Source of the DNA: Desulfosporosinus metallidurans
GTDB taxonomy: Bacteria > Bacillota > Desulfitobacteriia > Desulfitobacteriales > Desulfitobacteriaceae
Assembly: GCF_001936615.1 (NCBI RefSeq)
Contig: NZ_MLBF01000023.1
Location: 1 to 62,250 of the forward strand
DNA length: 62,250 bases
Direction of reading: 5' to 3'
The translations under genes were made by a program, and so were the position numbers. Below are positions 50,627-58,718 of the stretch, in pieces; position 1 is the stretch's first letter, and each line of letters begins with the position of its first letter. A model generated the notes under the pieces. That model was not told the DNA's origin. It saw only the letters and a list, made by a program, of their open reading frames with translations, and ran no database searches.

Positions 50627-53251
50627 TTAATAGGTTGTATGCCTGAGCTCATGATCGTCCGGAGCATGACCTTGGGCAATTTTCTTTTCGCGTATCTTAC
50701 GTCGGAGCTTGCTGTCTGTCTGCATGCCTGGAGCGCCGGAAAGCCTTTTCTGCTCGTCCCGAAAAATCCGGCTCAAGTGGTGCAGGAGCCTTGTAACTGC
50801 AAGAGTCAGAAAGGGTTTGCTTAAAAAGTTCATATGGTCGAGGAAATACCGCGCATAGACATTACCCTGTTCAGCAGACAAGGTGAACCAGCGCACTGCG
50901 GCTTCCCGGTCACTGGGGACTTCTTCTCCAATAAGAAACAGCTTGCCGAGAGCATATTGCGCATATTGATTGCCTTGCTCAGCAGATGCAGTCAGCCATT
51001 CGACAGCTGTTTTCACATCCTTTTGAATACCCTCTCCTATCAGATAGAGCTTACCGAGCTGATACTGAGCGAATGAATTGTTCTGCTCTGCTGCTTTCGT
51101 GAACAGCTCTACCGCTTTCACCGAATCCTTCTCCACATGACTTCCGTCACGGTAGAGCTTGCCCAAGGTATACTGTGCCATGCTGTTACCGCTATCCGAA
51201 GCCTTAGTCAGCCACAGGACAGCCTCCTCCGAATTTTTGTGACCACTGTCCGAATCGAGGTAAATCTTACCCAGCATGTACTGTGCATGGACGTTACCGA
51301 GCCGGGCAGCCTTTTCAAAATATCCGATGGCCGCTTCCACATCCTTTTCTGTTCCGGTTCCGGTGTAGATCATCTGCCCGAGGCGGTATTGGAGCTTATC
51401 GTCATGGCTTTTTTCTTCCAGTCGCTTAAAGCCGTAAAAGGCTTCTTCAAAATTCAGCTCCGCTTCTTCGGCACCCTTCTCCGTACCGATACCGTCCCGA
51501 TACATCTTCGCCAGCTCGTAACAGGCATACGGAACACGCTTTGCTGCAGATTTACTGTAGAGCCGGAATGCCATTTCGTAGTCCTGCTCTACGCCCTGCC
51601 CCCGGTAGTACAAACCGGCAAGAGAATATTGGGCATACTTGTAATTTCGTGAAGCCGCCATTTCAAACCATCCGGCCGCTTCCTCATAGACCTGATCTGT
51701 GCCAAGCCCCGCCGTATGCATTTTACCGATGCGGTATTCCACATACTGGCTTTTCTTGTTTGCCTCAATGTCCATGAATGCGGTGAAGGCTTTATCGTAC
51801 CAAGTAAATGCGATATCTGCGTCCATACTGACGCCAAGCCCGTCAGCGTACATCCTGCCGAGGTCATGCATGGCGAGAGCGTTGCCGCATTCGGCTTCCT
51901 CCAAAAACAAACGGAGGGCCTGCTCAAAGTCAGGCTCCATTTCATCGCTGCCGTAAAGGAAGGCACGAGCCCTCCAGTAGCGATCACTCCATTCGATATG
52001 CGGATTGATGTTATCAGCCTCATCGTTATCCGGCGCTTCATCCATGACCGGCAGATATTCATCCTCCAACAACAGGGGTTCGTATTCTACTACTTCTTGT
52101 AAATCCTCTGCTAACTCATCGCCCTCGAAGGTGAAATGATGACCGCCGATATTCACGGTTTCCGCGATCACCATATTTCTAATGTGCTTAAACTCTTTTT
52201 GCTGAGAGAGAGGAAGGGGATCAGGGAGCTTATCCTTATATGTGCGCAGCACTTCGTTGCGAAGCTCCTGCCATTTTGCATAGGCTTCCGCTACCCGCAC
52301 ATCCTTCGCCAGTTCATCCACAATCTGATCCACGACTGCTTTCAAGGGCGACTTGAGATAGCCGTATTGCTTTTTCCCGGATGTGTGCCTGAGACGCTCT
52401 GCCAGATGCGAGAGCAAAGACTCAATGGTTTCGTTATCACACATGCCGCCGCTCATTCTGCCAATGATTTCTTTCAGGGCTTCACGGCTCTGTTCGGCAA
52501 GCGTATTTCTCTGTGCGGTCTGCTCGGAATATATCTGAATGAGATCCTGCTGAAAGATTTCCTTTGCCAGACTACTCCGCATCTTTTCTAAGGCTGGCTT
52601 GGTGACATACCCCTCACGTGGATTCACCGAGTAAACCAGCATATGACAGTGAGGATGATGCCCTTCGTTATGAAAGGCTGCATACCAGCGCAGGTTTTCC
52701 GGAGCGATCTTCATCTGCTCGGCAAAGATATTCCGCTGTTTGCGGATGAGTGCCATCCACGCAGCGGCATTGTCATATCCCAATCGGGCGGCGTCCTCCC
52801 GCCGCAGAGAAATGATGGGCGTCCACACATTACCTGTGTGTTCCCCGACTTCCTCCATCACCTTTGACAACATCAACGGCGTTTCCTCATCAGAGAACAA
52901 CCCGTGGGTTCCCAGCTTTTCAGCGCGTGGACGGGTAGCGATGTAATTGGCATAGACTTGGCTGTATGACAGCTGATCCATGTTCTGATCCAGCGCGGCA
53001 CTGATGAATTCCGAAGCGTTTTTGACGGTGGACTGTTTGATATAGTCCTCGTACTCAAACAGATCCGCCGCATCCGGAAACTGAGCGAGGATGTCTGAGA
53101 TGAGCATCTCCTGTTTCTGCGTGGCGGGATTGTCACGGGAGGCGGGAGAGATTTTCTCCACGCCATCCCGCGTCGCCACATACTCCACGAGATTCTCCAG
53201 ATGCACCGCTGAGTTTTTTAAATACCGACATTTGAAAACAATCCTCGGCAT
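50627..53251 (-). CDS. MobP3-like relaxase with C-terminal Sel1 repeats
   Basis: An 874-residue protein. The N-terminal relaxase is about 400 residues and contains NVWTPIISLRREDAARLGYD, with the metal site HNEGHHPHCHMLVYS. This is the MobP3-type nicking enzyme that cuts oriT. From about residue 430 to 815 there are about ten Sel1/TPR-like repeats (for instance AQYQLGKLYLIGEGIQKDVK and AQYALGKLFLIGEE), each of about 36 residues. Sel1 arrays bind proteins and are unusual for a relaxase in size. The gene follows the RHH accessory protein. Confidence 0.88.
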   Translation of the reverse strand: MPRIVFKCRYLKNSAVHLENLVEYVATRDGVEKISPASRDNPATQKQEMLISDILAQFPDAADLFEYEDYIKQSTVKNASEFISAALDQNMDQLSYSQVYANYIATRPRAEKLGTHGLFSDEETPLMLSKVMEEVGEHTGNVWTPIISLRREDAARLGYDNAAAWMALIRKQRNIFAEQMKIAPENLRWYAAFHNEGHHPHCHMLVYSVNPREGYVTKPALEKMRSSLAKEIFQQDLIQIYSEQTAQRNTLAEQSREALKEIIGRMSGGMCDNETIESLLSHLAERLRHTSGKKQYGYLKSPLKAVVDQIVDELAKDVRVAEAYAKWQELRNEVLRTYKDKLPDPLPLSQQKEFKHIRNMVIAETVNIGGHHFTFEGDELAEDLQEVVEYEPLLLEDEYLPVMDEAPDNDEADNINPHIEWSDRYWRARAFLYGSDEMEPDFEQALRLFLEEAECGNALAMHDLGRMYADGLGVSMDADIAFTWYDKAFTAFMDIEANKKSQYVEYRIGKMHTAGLGTDQVYEEAAGWFEMAASRNYKYAQYSLAGLYYRGQGVEQDYEMAFRLYSKSAAKRVPYACYELAKMYRDGIGTEKGAEEAELNFEEAFYGFKRLEEKSHDDKLQYRLGQMIYTGTGTEKDVEAAIGYFEKAARLGNVHAQYMLGKIYLDSDSGHKNSEEAVLWLTKASDSGNSMAQYTLGKLYRDGSHVEKDSVKAVELFTKAAEQNNSFAQYQLGKLYLIGEGIQKDVKTAVEWLTASAEQGNQYAQYALGKLFLIGEEVPSDREAAVRWFTLSAEQGNVYARYFLDHMNFLSKPFLTLAVTRLLHHLSRIFRDEQKRLSGAPGMQTDSKLRRKIREKKIAQGHAPDDHELRHTTY

Positions 53252-53253
53252 GA

Positions 53254-53661
53254 CTATTCACCCTTTTGGAATTTAGTTACATCCTCGAAGGTCACAGAGC
53301 CGATGGATTTCTTAACATCGGCAACGCACTTTCCGCGCAATCGGTGCAGTGTGTTTTCATCCACCTCCGCAGTGGACGCCAGGATGTTCATCATCATGGA
53401 CATCTCCACAGCCAGCTTGAAGATAAGACGCGCCATGCGGTTTTCCAAGGTGTTGACAATACCGGACATTGCCGATGTGATAGCAGTCGGTAAAAACATC
53501 ACGCCCTTCTCAGCTGCAATGTACCCGCTATAAAACCGGACAGCCTTTTCAATGAATTCGCTCCTGCTTTTGCAGTTATCCATTTCTAAGAGTGCATCCA
53601 TACATTCAATCGTGCTGGGGTAAAGCCAGAGCGGGATGCGGTCTTTGGTTTCTTCAGTCAT
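53254..53661 (-). CDS. Ribbon-helix-helix relaxosome accessory protein (MobC-like)
   Basis: A 135-residue protein from the ATG at 53661 (AGGAGGACTCACT upstream). The ribbon-helix-helix region PLWLYPSTIECMDALLEMDN and SRSEFIEKAVRFYSGYI is N-terminal, followed by helices with a Met-rich patch (MSMMMNILAS). It is encoded just upstream of the relaxase, with the candidate oriT on its other side, as in MobC-type accessories that open oriT. Confidence 0.82.
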   Translation of the reverse strand: MTEETKDRIPLWLYPSTIECMDALLEMDNCKSRSEFIEKAVRFYSGYIAAEKGVMFLPTAITSAMSGIVNTLENRMARLIFKLAVEMSMMMNILASTAEVDENTLHRLRGKCVADVKKSIGSVTFEDVTKFQKGE

Positions 53662-53692
53662 AGTGAGTCCTCCTTGTCTGAAATTCTCCGGA

Positions 53693-54026
53693 ACCACCTG
53701 TCGGGTGTACCCCGGAAAAGCCTTTATTTACTTTGCTTACATCAATTTTTAAGAAGATTCCGACCACCTGAAAGGTGACCAAACCTCTTTTCAGGTGTAC
53801 CTACCCGAACCTCTCCGACCCGCGTTGCGGGGCGGTGTCAGGTGGCAGGAGGTCGCAAAGCGACCACCTGCCTTTAACCTGCATGGTTTTCAACCCCATG
53901 GTTCACCCCTCAAATCCGCTTTTATGAGGCTCTGTCCGGAGGATGGTTTTTTCCTCTCAAGCTCCGCCACAAAGCCCCAATAAAGGGCGTTATCCTACAC
54001 ACAGGTGTTGCGATGCCACCACCTGC
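53693..54026. other. Candidate origin of transfer (oriT) with CACCTG repeats
   Basis: This gene-free region upstream of the MobC-like and relaxase genes holds several ACCACCTG / CAGGTG elements: at 53693-53700, 53763-53770, 53792-53797, 53863-53870 and near 54019. A near-perfect hairpin GGCAGG-A-GGTCGC-AAA-GCGACC-A-CCTGCC spans 53844-53872. Another small stem CCCGC/GCGGG is near 53818-53833. Such repeats and hairpins beside a RHH accessory gene are typical of oriT. The nick site is not identified. Confidence 0.5.
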
Positions 54027-54079
54027 TGTTAAAACGCGACCAGGGGCACACAGGCGGTAACATGCCCGTTTGCAGGTTG

Positions 54080-54334
54080 TTATTCGTCGTTGTCCGCAGC
54101 TGGGCGACTTTGTTTTGCAGGAACTGCCGGTCGTGTGCTGCGTTTAGGGGCGTCCATCCCGCCAGTATCCCGGCTTTCGATGTACTCCCGGACAGGAGCG
54201 GGAACGTGCTTCTCATACAGCGCTTGCAGCACAGTGTCCAGTTCAGTTTGCAGCTCTGTTTCATCCTTCATGTACTGGTTGATAGCGCGAAGCTTTTCAG
54301 CTTCAAAGCTGATCTGTACAGTAGCTTTATTCAT
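54080..54334 (-). CDS. DUF6103-like small protein
   Basis: An 84-residue protein: TVQISFEAEKLRAINQYMKD, then VLQALYEKHVPAPVREYIES and a Pro/Arg-rich tail. It resembles a small ICE protein family I recall as DUF6103. A paralog with the same YExxVPAxVREYxES core is encoded at 56.1-56.5 kb. It may be an RHH-like transfer accessory. Function unknown. Confidence 0.65.
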   Translation of the reverse strand: MNKATVQISFEAEKLRAINQYMKDETELQTELDTVLQALYEKHVPAPVREYIESRDTGGMDAPKRSTRPAVPAKQSRPAADNDE

Positions 54335-54349
54335 GCAGCTTTACTCCTT

Positions 54350-54721
54350 TCATTTGCTAAAATCTAATGAAAATATAACGGAAGCATCCTCCACCTGTTC
54401 CTGGGTAAAGATTTCCGTCTTTTGAAATCGATCACTGTACTGCCGGATTTTATCCTCAGTCAGCGACACAAAATCCCCATCATCATTGCTGCCAACCACA
54501 AAAAATGTACCGGCAATGATGTCGTTTCCAAGAGAACGGTTGCCAGGAAGCCCGATCAGCTTTCCCTCTTCATTGCAAACCAGAACAACATAATCATCCA
54601 AATATACCGTTTCAATATATCCTCCAACCGCCTTCTGCAATCCTTCCAAAGTGTTTTCAACTTCAGCAGGATAGGGTTCCTTCATCGGGTCCACCATTAT
54701 CACTTTAATCGTTTTCTCCAT
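54350..54721 (-). CDS. DUF3846-like protein
   Basis: A 123-residue protein: IKVIMVDPMKEPYPAEVENT, LEGLQKAVGGYIETVYLDDY, GLPGNRSLGNDIIAGTFFVV. This is the pattern of DUF3846, small proteins common on plasmids and ICEs. It may bind nucleotides or have an antirestriction-like role, but no function is proven. It lies 15 bp upstream of the DUF6103-like gene in the same direction. Confidence 0.75.
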   Translation of the reverse strand: MEKTIKVIMVDPMKEPYPAEVENTLEGLQKAVGGYIETVYLDDYVVLVCNEEGKLIGLPGNRSLGNDIIAGTFFVVGSNDDGDFVSLTEDKIRQYSDRFQKTEIFTQEQVEDASVIFSLDFSK

Positions 54722-54730
54722 GTTCGCCTC

Positions 54731-54875
54731 CTAAATACTCATTGTCATGCTCCGGGTTCCCTCCAAATTTCCTGGCTGATCCTGCTTCGCAGGCTGTTGT
54801 TTGAGGAAATAGTGAGCCATGATGGTGTACTTTTCAGCCATCCGGTATAAGGGCGGCAGGAAAGTGAGCCAACAT
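54731..54875 (-). pseudogene. Small transfer-module gene with a probable frameshift
   Basis: From the ATG at 54875 (GGAGGAATTGTAACC upstream, overlapping the end of the ParR-like gene) the frame reads MLAHFPAALIPDG and stops. Skipping one C in TTTCCTG restores MLAHFLPPLYRMAEKYTIMA, then HYFLKQQPAKQ and an end in SMTMSI at 54731. The ATG at 54841 also opens the same end (36 residues), but without an RBS. The ending SMTMSI is shared with other transfer proteins. The shift may be decay or an error. Confidence 0.5.
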
Positions 54876-54877
54876 GG

Positions 54878-55171
54878 TTACAATTCCTCCAGCGCATGAA
54901 TCAGACTGCCGGGCAGATCGGACAGCTGAACATCGGCGTCCGTTTCCTCCGGCAGTGTGGCTTGAAGCTGCGGCGCAGCATTTCTCAGTTCGTCCCTGAT
55001 TGCTTGCCGTACAACCTGCTCCAGAATTTCCGCCTGATGTGCCTTCAGGATGCTGTTGACCACGTACTCGGTGCGCTGCCGGCTGGCCTGCCGCGCAAAC
55101 AGCGCTTCGGCCTCCCGATGCCTGGGGTTGTCCAGATCGAAGGAAAGATAATATCGTTTTCGCTCGGACAT
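54878..55171 (-). CDS. ParR-like partition adaptor
   Basis: A 97-residue protein directly following the ParM-like gene. It has an N-terminal RHH-like region (YYLSFDLDNPRHREAEALFA, then SRQRTEYVVNSILKAHQ) and an acidic C-terminus (ADVQLSDLPGSLIHALEEL). This is the size and order of ParR, the DNA-binding adaptor that links the element to ParM filaments. The centromere-like site is not seen with confidence. Confidence 0.72.
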   Translation of the reverse strand: MSERKRYYLSFDLDNPRHREAEALFARQASRQRTEYVVNSILKAHQAEILEQVVRQAIRDELRNAAPQLQATLPEETDADVQLSDLPGSLIHALEEL

Positions 55172-55175
55172 AGGC

Positions 55176-56057
55176 TCACCTCATCAGAAGCTTGTAGCCG
55201 TCCGCGTTGGCAAACCGGTTCAGCACCGCCACTGTATTGAGGCTGTTTTCGTGCAGCCTGGGTTCCAGCAGCTCGGCGCCGCCGCCTGCAAATACCGTCG
55301 GGAGTCTCAGATCAAGTCCTCGTTCACGGAGCGCATTGAACAGCTCCTTGCAGTAAGCGGTCACGGCCTGCTCAACTACAGACGCAATCAATTTGCTGTC
55401 GGCATGCTGGATCTCCCCACGGATAGCGTCCGTGATGAGTTCGTCCGACAGAAGAATGTCACTGCGCTGGAGCGTATCCTGAATCCGACTGTACAGGGTG
55501 ATGGTGCCCATGCGGAGACTGGCACAGCTCGATCTGTCAAGGTGGAAGTCATGAAGCGTGAGAATATCCACCGTATACCCGCCGATATCAACCATTGTGA
55601 TACTTCTGTAATCCTTAAGCTGCGGGTAATACCGGCACAGCGCCGCATGACCTTGTGCGAACACCTTGCATTCTGCTATACGGCAGCGGTAGAAAGCTCC
55701 CTCGAACCGGAACGAGATATTGTCGCGCAGGAAGTATCGCCTGAAGGCTTCCTTCTGTGTGCCATAGCTGTCGATGGGCAGCCCCACGCCAAGGACGATT
55801 TCCGCATTGGTTGTCCCTGCCTTTTTCATTGCGTCCGCAATGGCAGGCAAGGTCAGAATGAAGGCATCCTGTTCTTTGGCTTTATCCTGCTGAAAGCGCA
55901 GACGCAGCTCGCCGATGGCGTAATACCTGCCCTCAAAATAGAGCTGCATTTCAGGCACAATAAATTCTTTGTCGCTTGCAGTGTAGCCAGAAGCATAAAG
56001 CATCCCCTCCGAGGATTTGGTGTTGTAGTTTCCGTTGTCCACACCAAGCTTTATCAT
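55176..56057 (-). CDS. parM: ParM/StbA-like actin-type partition ATPase
   Basis: An actin-like ATPase of about 293 residues from the ATG at 56057 (AAGGAGGTGCTGATT upstream). It has IKLGVDNGNYNTKSS (phosphate 1), GLPIDSYGTQ, the phosphate-2 motif MVDIGGYTVDI and the adenosine motif PTVFAGGGAELL. With the ParR-like gene it would segregate the excised circular form of the element during growth. Its presence on an ICE is consistent with autonomous maintenance after excision. Confidence 0.88.
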   Translation of the reverse strand: MIKLGVDNGNYNTKSSEGMLYASGYTASDKEFIVPEMQLYFEGRYYAIGELRLRFQQDKAKEQDAFILTLPAIADAMKKAGTTNAEIVLGVGLPIDSYGTQKEAFRRYFLRDNISFRFEGAFYRCRIAECKVFAQGHAALCRYYPQLKDYRSITMVDIGGYTVDILTLHDFHLDRSSCASLRMGTITLYSRIQDTLQRSDILLSDELITDAIRGEIQHADSKLIASVVEQAVTAYCKELFNALRERGLDLRLPTVFAGGGAELLEPRLHENSLNTVAVLNRFANADGYKLLMR

Positions 56058-56088
56058 AATCAGCACCTCCTTGTTTTTTATCTGCGGT

Positions 56089-56454
56089 TTACATGCTCAT
56101 AGTCATGCCAGGGGTTTCTTCCTCGGCGGGGCCTTCTGCCTCTGACTGAGCCTCCTGAGAGAGAGGTGCTTCAGTCGCAGCCTGTTCCCGCTGTCGGCGG
56201 GAGGTACGAGGCTGACGCTCCCTTGGAGCAGGAGGCTGTTGGGGTTCTGTCGCCTGTTCCTGAGAAGGTTCCTGCTCCAAACGGCTTTCCACATATTCGC
56301 GGACATTGGCAGGAACCAGCCGCTCATAGGTCTTATTGAGGTAATCCATCAGCTCCTGTTCGACGGTCTGCTCCTTCTTTTCCATAAAAAAACGGAGGGC
56401 GTCCAGCCTCTCCGAAGGGAAGGGGATCTTTACTTCGGTTGTACTCATCTTCAT
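56089..56454 (-). CDS. DUF6103-like paralog with Pro/Gln/Glu tail
   Basis: A 121-residue protein. The N-terminal half (PFPSERLDALRFFMEKKEQT and YERLVPANVREYVESR) matches the small protein at 54.1 kb; the second half is a low-complexity Glu/Gln/Pro/Arg stretch ending PGMTMSM. The start may be the second ATG at 56448, which has better RBS spacing. It precedes the ParM-like gene in the same direction. Confidence 0.65.
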   Translation of the reverse strand: MKMSTTEVKIPFPSERLDALRFFMEKKEQTVEQELMDYLNKTYERLVPANVREYVESRLEQEPSQEQATEPQQPPAPRERQPRTSRRQREQAATEAPLSQEAQSEAEGPAEEETPGMTMSM

Positions 56455-56462
56455 TTTCCTCC

Positions 56463-57056
56463 TTATAAATTCATTTGCATTTCGGGTGATAGCCTCTCTT
56501 TTTCATCTAGATTCGGGCAGTAATCCTGGCAGAACACCATGTCGAAGCTGTTCTCCATCGCTTCGACTTCCGCCAGTTCCGGCCTCGCTGCGAGGATGTT
56601 CAGGAGCATTTTCCCGATTCCGTTGTTAGTCGAAACGGGAACATGATACCGATCCTGTATCTCGTCAAAGCAAATTGCCCATGTTCCGTTTGAAGTGCTT
56701 TGTGTTGCTTCCTGAACGAGTTGCTCGGCCAGCTGGTTCAAACGCGCGGTCAAAAATTCCCGTGCTCCGGGCATGAAGCTGGAATATCTGGCGTAGTTAT
56801 ATCCCTCTGATTCAACCAAGACGCCGTCAGAGGATTCCTCACCCAGCACCAGCAGACAGTGGCACACACCGTTCCCATCCCGGTGCATGAGGTCGGTGTT
56901 CTCGAAAATGAAGGGCATATCCCGGAGAGGTGCCGTCTTAAAGTACTTGTATTCGGCTTCGGGAAGCTCGACGATTTTTTCGATTACGCAATCCCATACA
57001 GGGAAATCCTCCGCCTTTCTTCTAAAGATTGCTTGCAGATTAAGCATAATTTTCAC
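56463..57056 (-). CDS. DUF6329-like ICE protein
   Basis: A 197-residue protein. The text AEDFPVWDCVIEKIVELPEA, DGNGVCHCLLVLGEESSDGV and LVESEGYNYARYSSFMPGA belongs to a conserved family of ICE-encoded proteins (DUF6329 in my recollection, with low certainty). It follows the hydrolase gene on the same strand. No catalytic motif is recognised. It ends in SPEMQMNL, another Met-rich tail. Confidence 0.6.
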   Translation of the reverse strand: MKIMLNLQAIFRRKAEDFPVWDCVIEKIVELPEAEYKYFKTAPLRDMPFIFENTDLMHRDGNGVCHCLLVLGEESSDGVLVESEGYNYARYSSFMPGAREFLTARLNQLAEQLVQEATQSTSNGTWAICFDEIQDRYHVPVSTNNGIGKMLLNILAARPELAEVEAMENSFDMVFCQDYCPNLDEKERLSPEMQMNL

Positions 57057-58198
57057 TCTCCTATGTTGTATTTAATGTAGGGAATTTCAAGCCACGCCGT
57101 CCATGAACGTTCATTTAGATTTGTCTTGACGACGCCATATTTTGTGCCCATGGCTTCGATGACCTTGCCGTTTCCGATATAGATTCCGATATGTCCGGAC
57201 TTCCAAACAGCAAGACCGGGGACGTCGGGCATGGCATCCATGGAGCCTGAAACCACAGCGTTCTTATACATGCTGTCCGCGCTGATATCTGGCATGCCGT
57301 TGCTTCCGTACTCGTATTTCAGTGTGCTTGGATCAAGCCAGCCGTAGCCTTTTATCAGGCCTACGCAGTCCGTCGTCCTGCCGCCGAGCCAGTTGCTGCG
57401 GATGAAGATCTCGTAATTACCTACGCCGTCAGGGTACTGTTCCAGCTTGGAGCTGAACAGAGATTCTGTGAGGACGTCGCCGTATGTACCCCAGACATAG
57501 CCCCATCCGGAGTCAAAGGCTTGCTCGACATAAGCGACCAGATCCAGATTGTTTTTCGTTGCCGGATCTTTAAATGACGAGATATCCAGCGCAGTACTTC
57601 CTGTACCTCCGCGTTCAATCTCTCCGGTGAACAGTGCTGCACCGCCAGAAGCTAGCAGCTCATAGATTTTCTGAGCGTTGGCTTTGATCTCGCCGGTCAC
57701 CGTTATTCCTGACAGCGATAGCCTTTCATATGCGGTTTCCAAGCTGGCGGGAACAGCAGCGCCGTCCTCATAGGCTACGAAGCAATCAACGAAGGCGCAG
57801 GCTTGTGTCCTTGACAGGGACAGATTTTCAGCGCCGAAATTCAGAGAATAAAAAATGGACTTGATGCGGATGTTATCCAAAGCGCCTCCTTCCATCCGGG
57901 CTTCAGCCTCGGATATGGCCTCGTCCAGAACAGCAAAGCAATTACTCATGTCGCTGATGTGCGAGGCGTACTCGGTAGGCATAGCCGCTGGAATACTGCC
58001 GCCGTTAAAGGACAGATCGATGGCGGCTTTGTTGTGATCAGAGCCTCCTGAGAGAATACTCATGATCATTACGACAATCAGAATGATGGGAGTCAGGATG
58101 GAAGCAATGACCACTCCGATTGCCTTCCATGTCCGTTTATCGGTTGCAGCAGCGATGGCTGCCCTGACCGTAAGGGTAATGGTTGCAGGATCTGCCAT
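57053..58198 (-). CDS. Membrane-anchored NlpC/P60-like peptidoglycan hydrolase
   Basis: A 381-residue exported enzyme that would open the cell wall for the transfer channel. It has an N-terminal membrane helix (VVIASILTPIILIVVMIMSI) and a long extracellular linker domain. The C-terminal NlpC/P60-like domain has the catalytic Cys in GRTTDCVGLIKGYGWLD and the His in WKSGHIGIYIGNGKVIEAMG. Its start is 7 bp after the gamma-glutamylcyclotransferase stop. It plays the part of VirB1 in this system. Confidence 0.85.
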   Translation of the reverse strand: MADPATITLTVRAAIAAATDKRTWKAIGVVIASILTPIILIVVMIMSILSGGSDHNKAAIDLSFNGGSIPAAMPTEYASHISDMSNCFAVLDEAISEAEARMEGGALDNIRIKSIFYSLNFGAENLSLSRTQACAFVDCFVAYEDGAAVPASLETAYERLSLSGITVTGEIKANAQKIYELLASGGAALFTGEIERGGTGSTALDISSFKDPATKNNLDLVAYVEQAFDSGWGYVWGTYGDVLTESLFSSKLEQYPDGVGNYEIFIRSNWLGGRTTDCVGLIKGYGWLDPSTLKYEYGSNGMPDISADSMYKNAVVSGSMDAMPDVPGLAVWKSGHIGIYIGNGKVIEAMGTKYGVVKTNLNERSWTAWLEIPYIKYNIGE

Positions 58199-58204
58199 GG
58201 AGCA

Positions 58205-58702
58205 TCACCACCATTTCGGGCTGAACAGCGTGTCCTGTTCCGGTTCCTGCTGCTCCTGTGCCAGACGGATGGATTTTTCCACGGCCTGCTCTAAAAGCTC
58301 AGTATTAAAGCCCGCCGATTGGTATCCCTCCATGATGGTGTCGAGGTAATAATCCGATGGAGAGCCAAAGGGATGACCGTCGTTCATGATGTATACCATG
58401 GCCGAAACAGTCTTGCCTCTGAACTCGACATCGAGTATCTCCTTGCGGTAGAAGGACGGATATCCCTCATAGCAGTCGAGAGCCTGTAGGTCACGTTCCT
58501 TCAGCCTCCACAGAAGAACAGGGACACTGGAGCCCTTGAGCGGCTCCACAGTTGCGACGGAGCTTCTCCGTCCGCCTCGGAACAGCAGCTCATAATCCTT
58601 GATCTCACTGTTGCCGACTACCTTGGCCGTCGGGCAGCGGAATGCCATCTGCGGCAGATTGAGATTGCTGCCATAGGCGATGTACAGGGTTTCAGATTTC
58701 AT
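58205..58702 (-). CDS. Gamma-glutamylcyclotransferase-like protein (AIG2/GGCT fold)
   Basis: A 165-residue protein with the family signatures YIAYGSNLNLPQM and RDLQALDCYEGYP, where the Glu is the expected catalytic acid. GGCT-fold enzymes cyclise gamma-glutamyl amides. It lies beside an amidoligase gene, a pairing predicted by comparative genomics to write and erase glutamyl-amide marks. It probably acts on the product of that neighbour. Confidence 0.88.
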   Translation of the reverse strand: MKSETLYIAYGSNLNLPQMAFRCPTAKVVGNSEIKDYELLFRGGRRSSVATVEPLKGSSVPVLLWRLKERDLQALDCYEGYPSFYRKEILDVEFRGKTVSAMVYIMNDGHPFGSPSDYYLDTIMEGYQSAGFNTELLEQAVEKSIRLAQEQQEPEQDTLFSPKWW

Positions 58703-58718
58703 TTCTTCTTGTTCCTCC

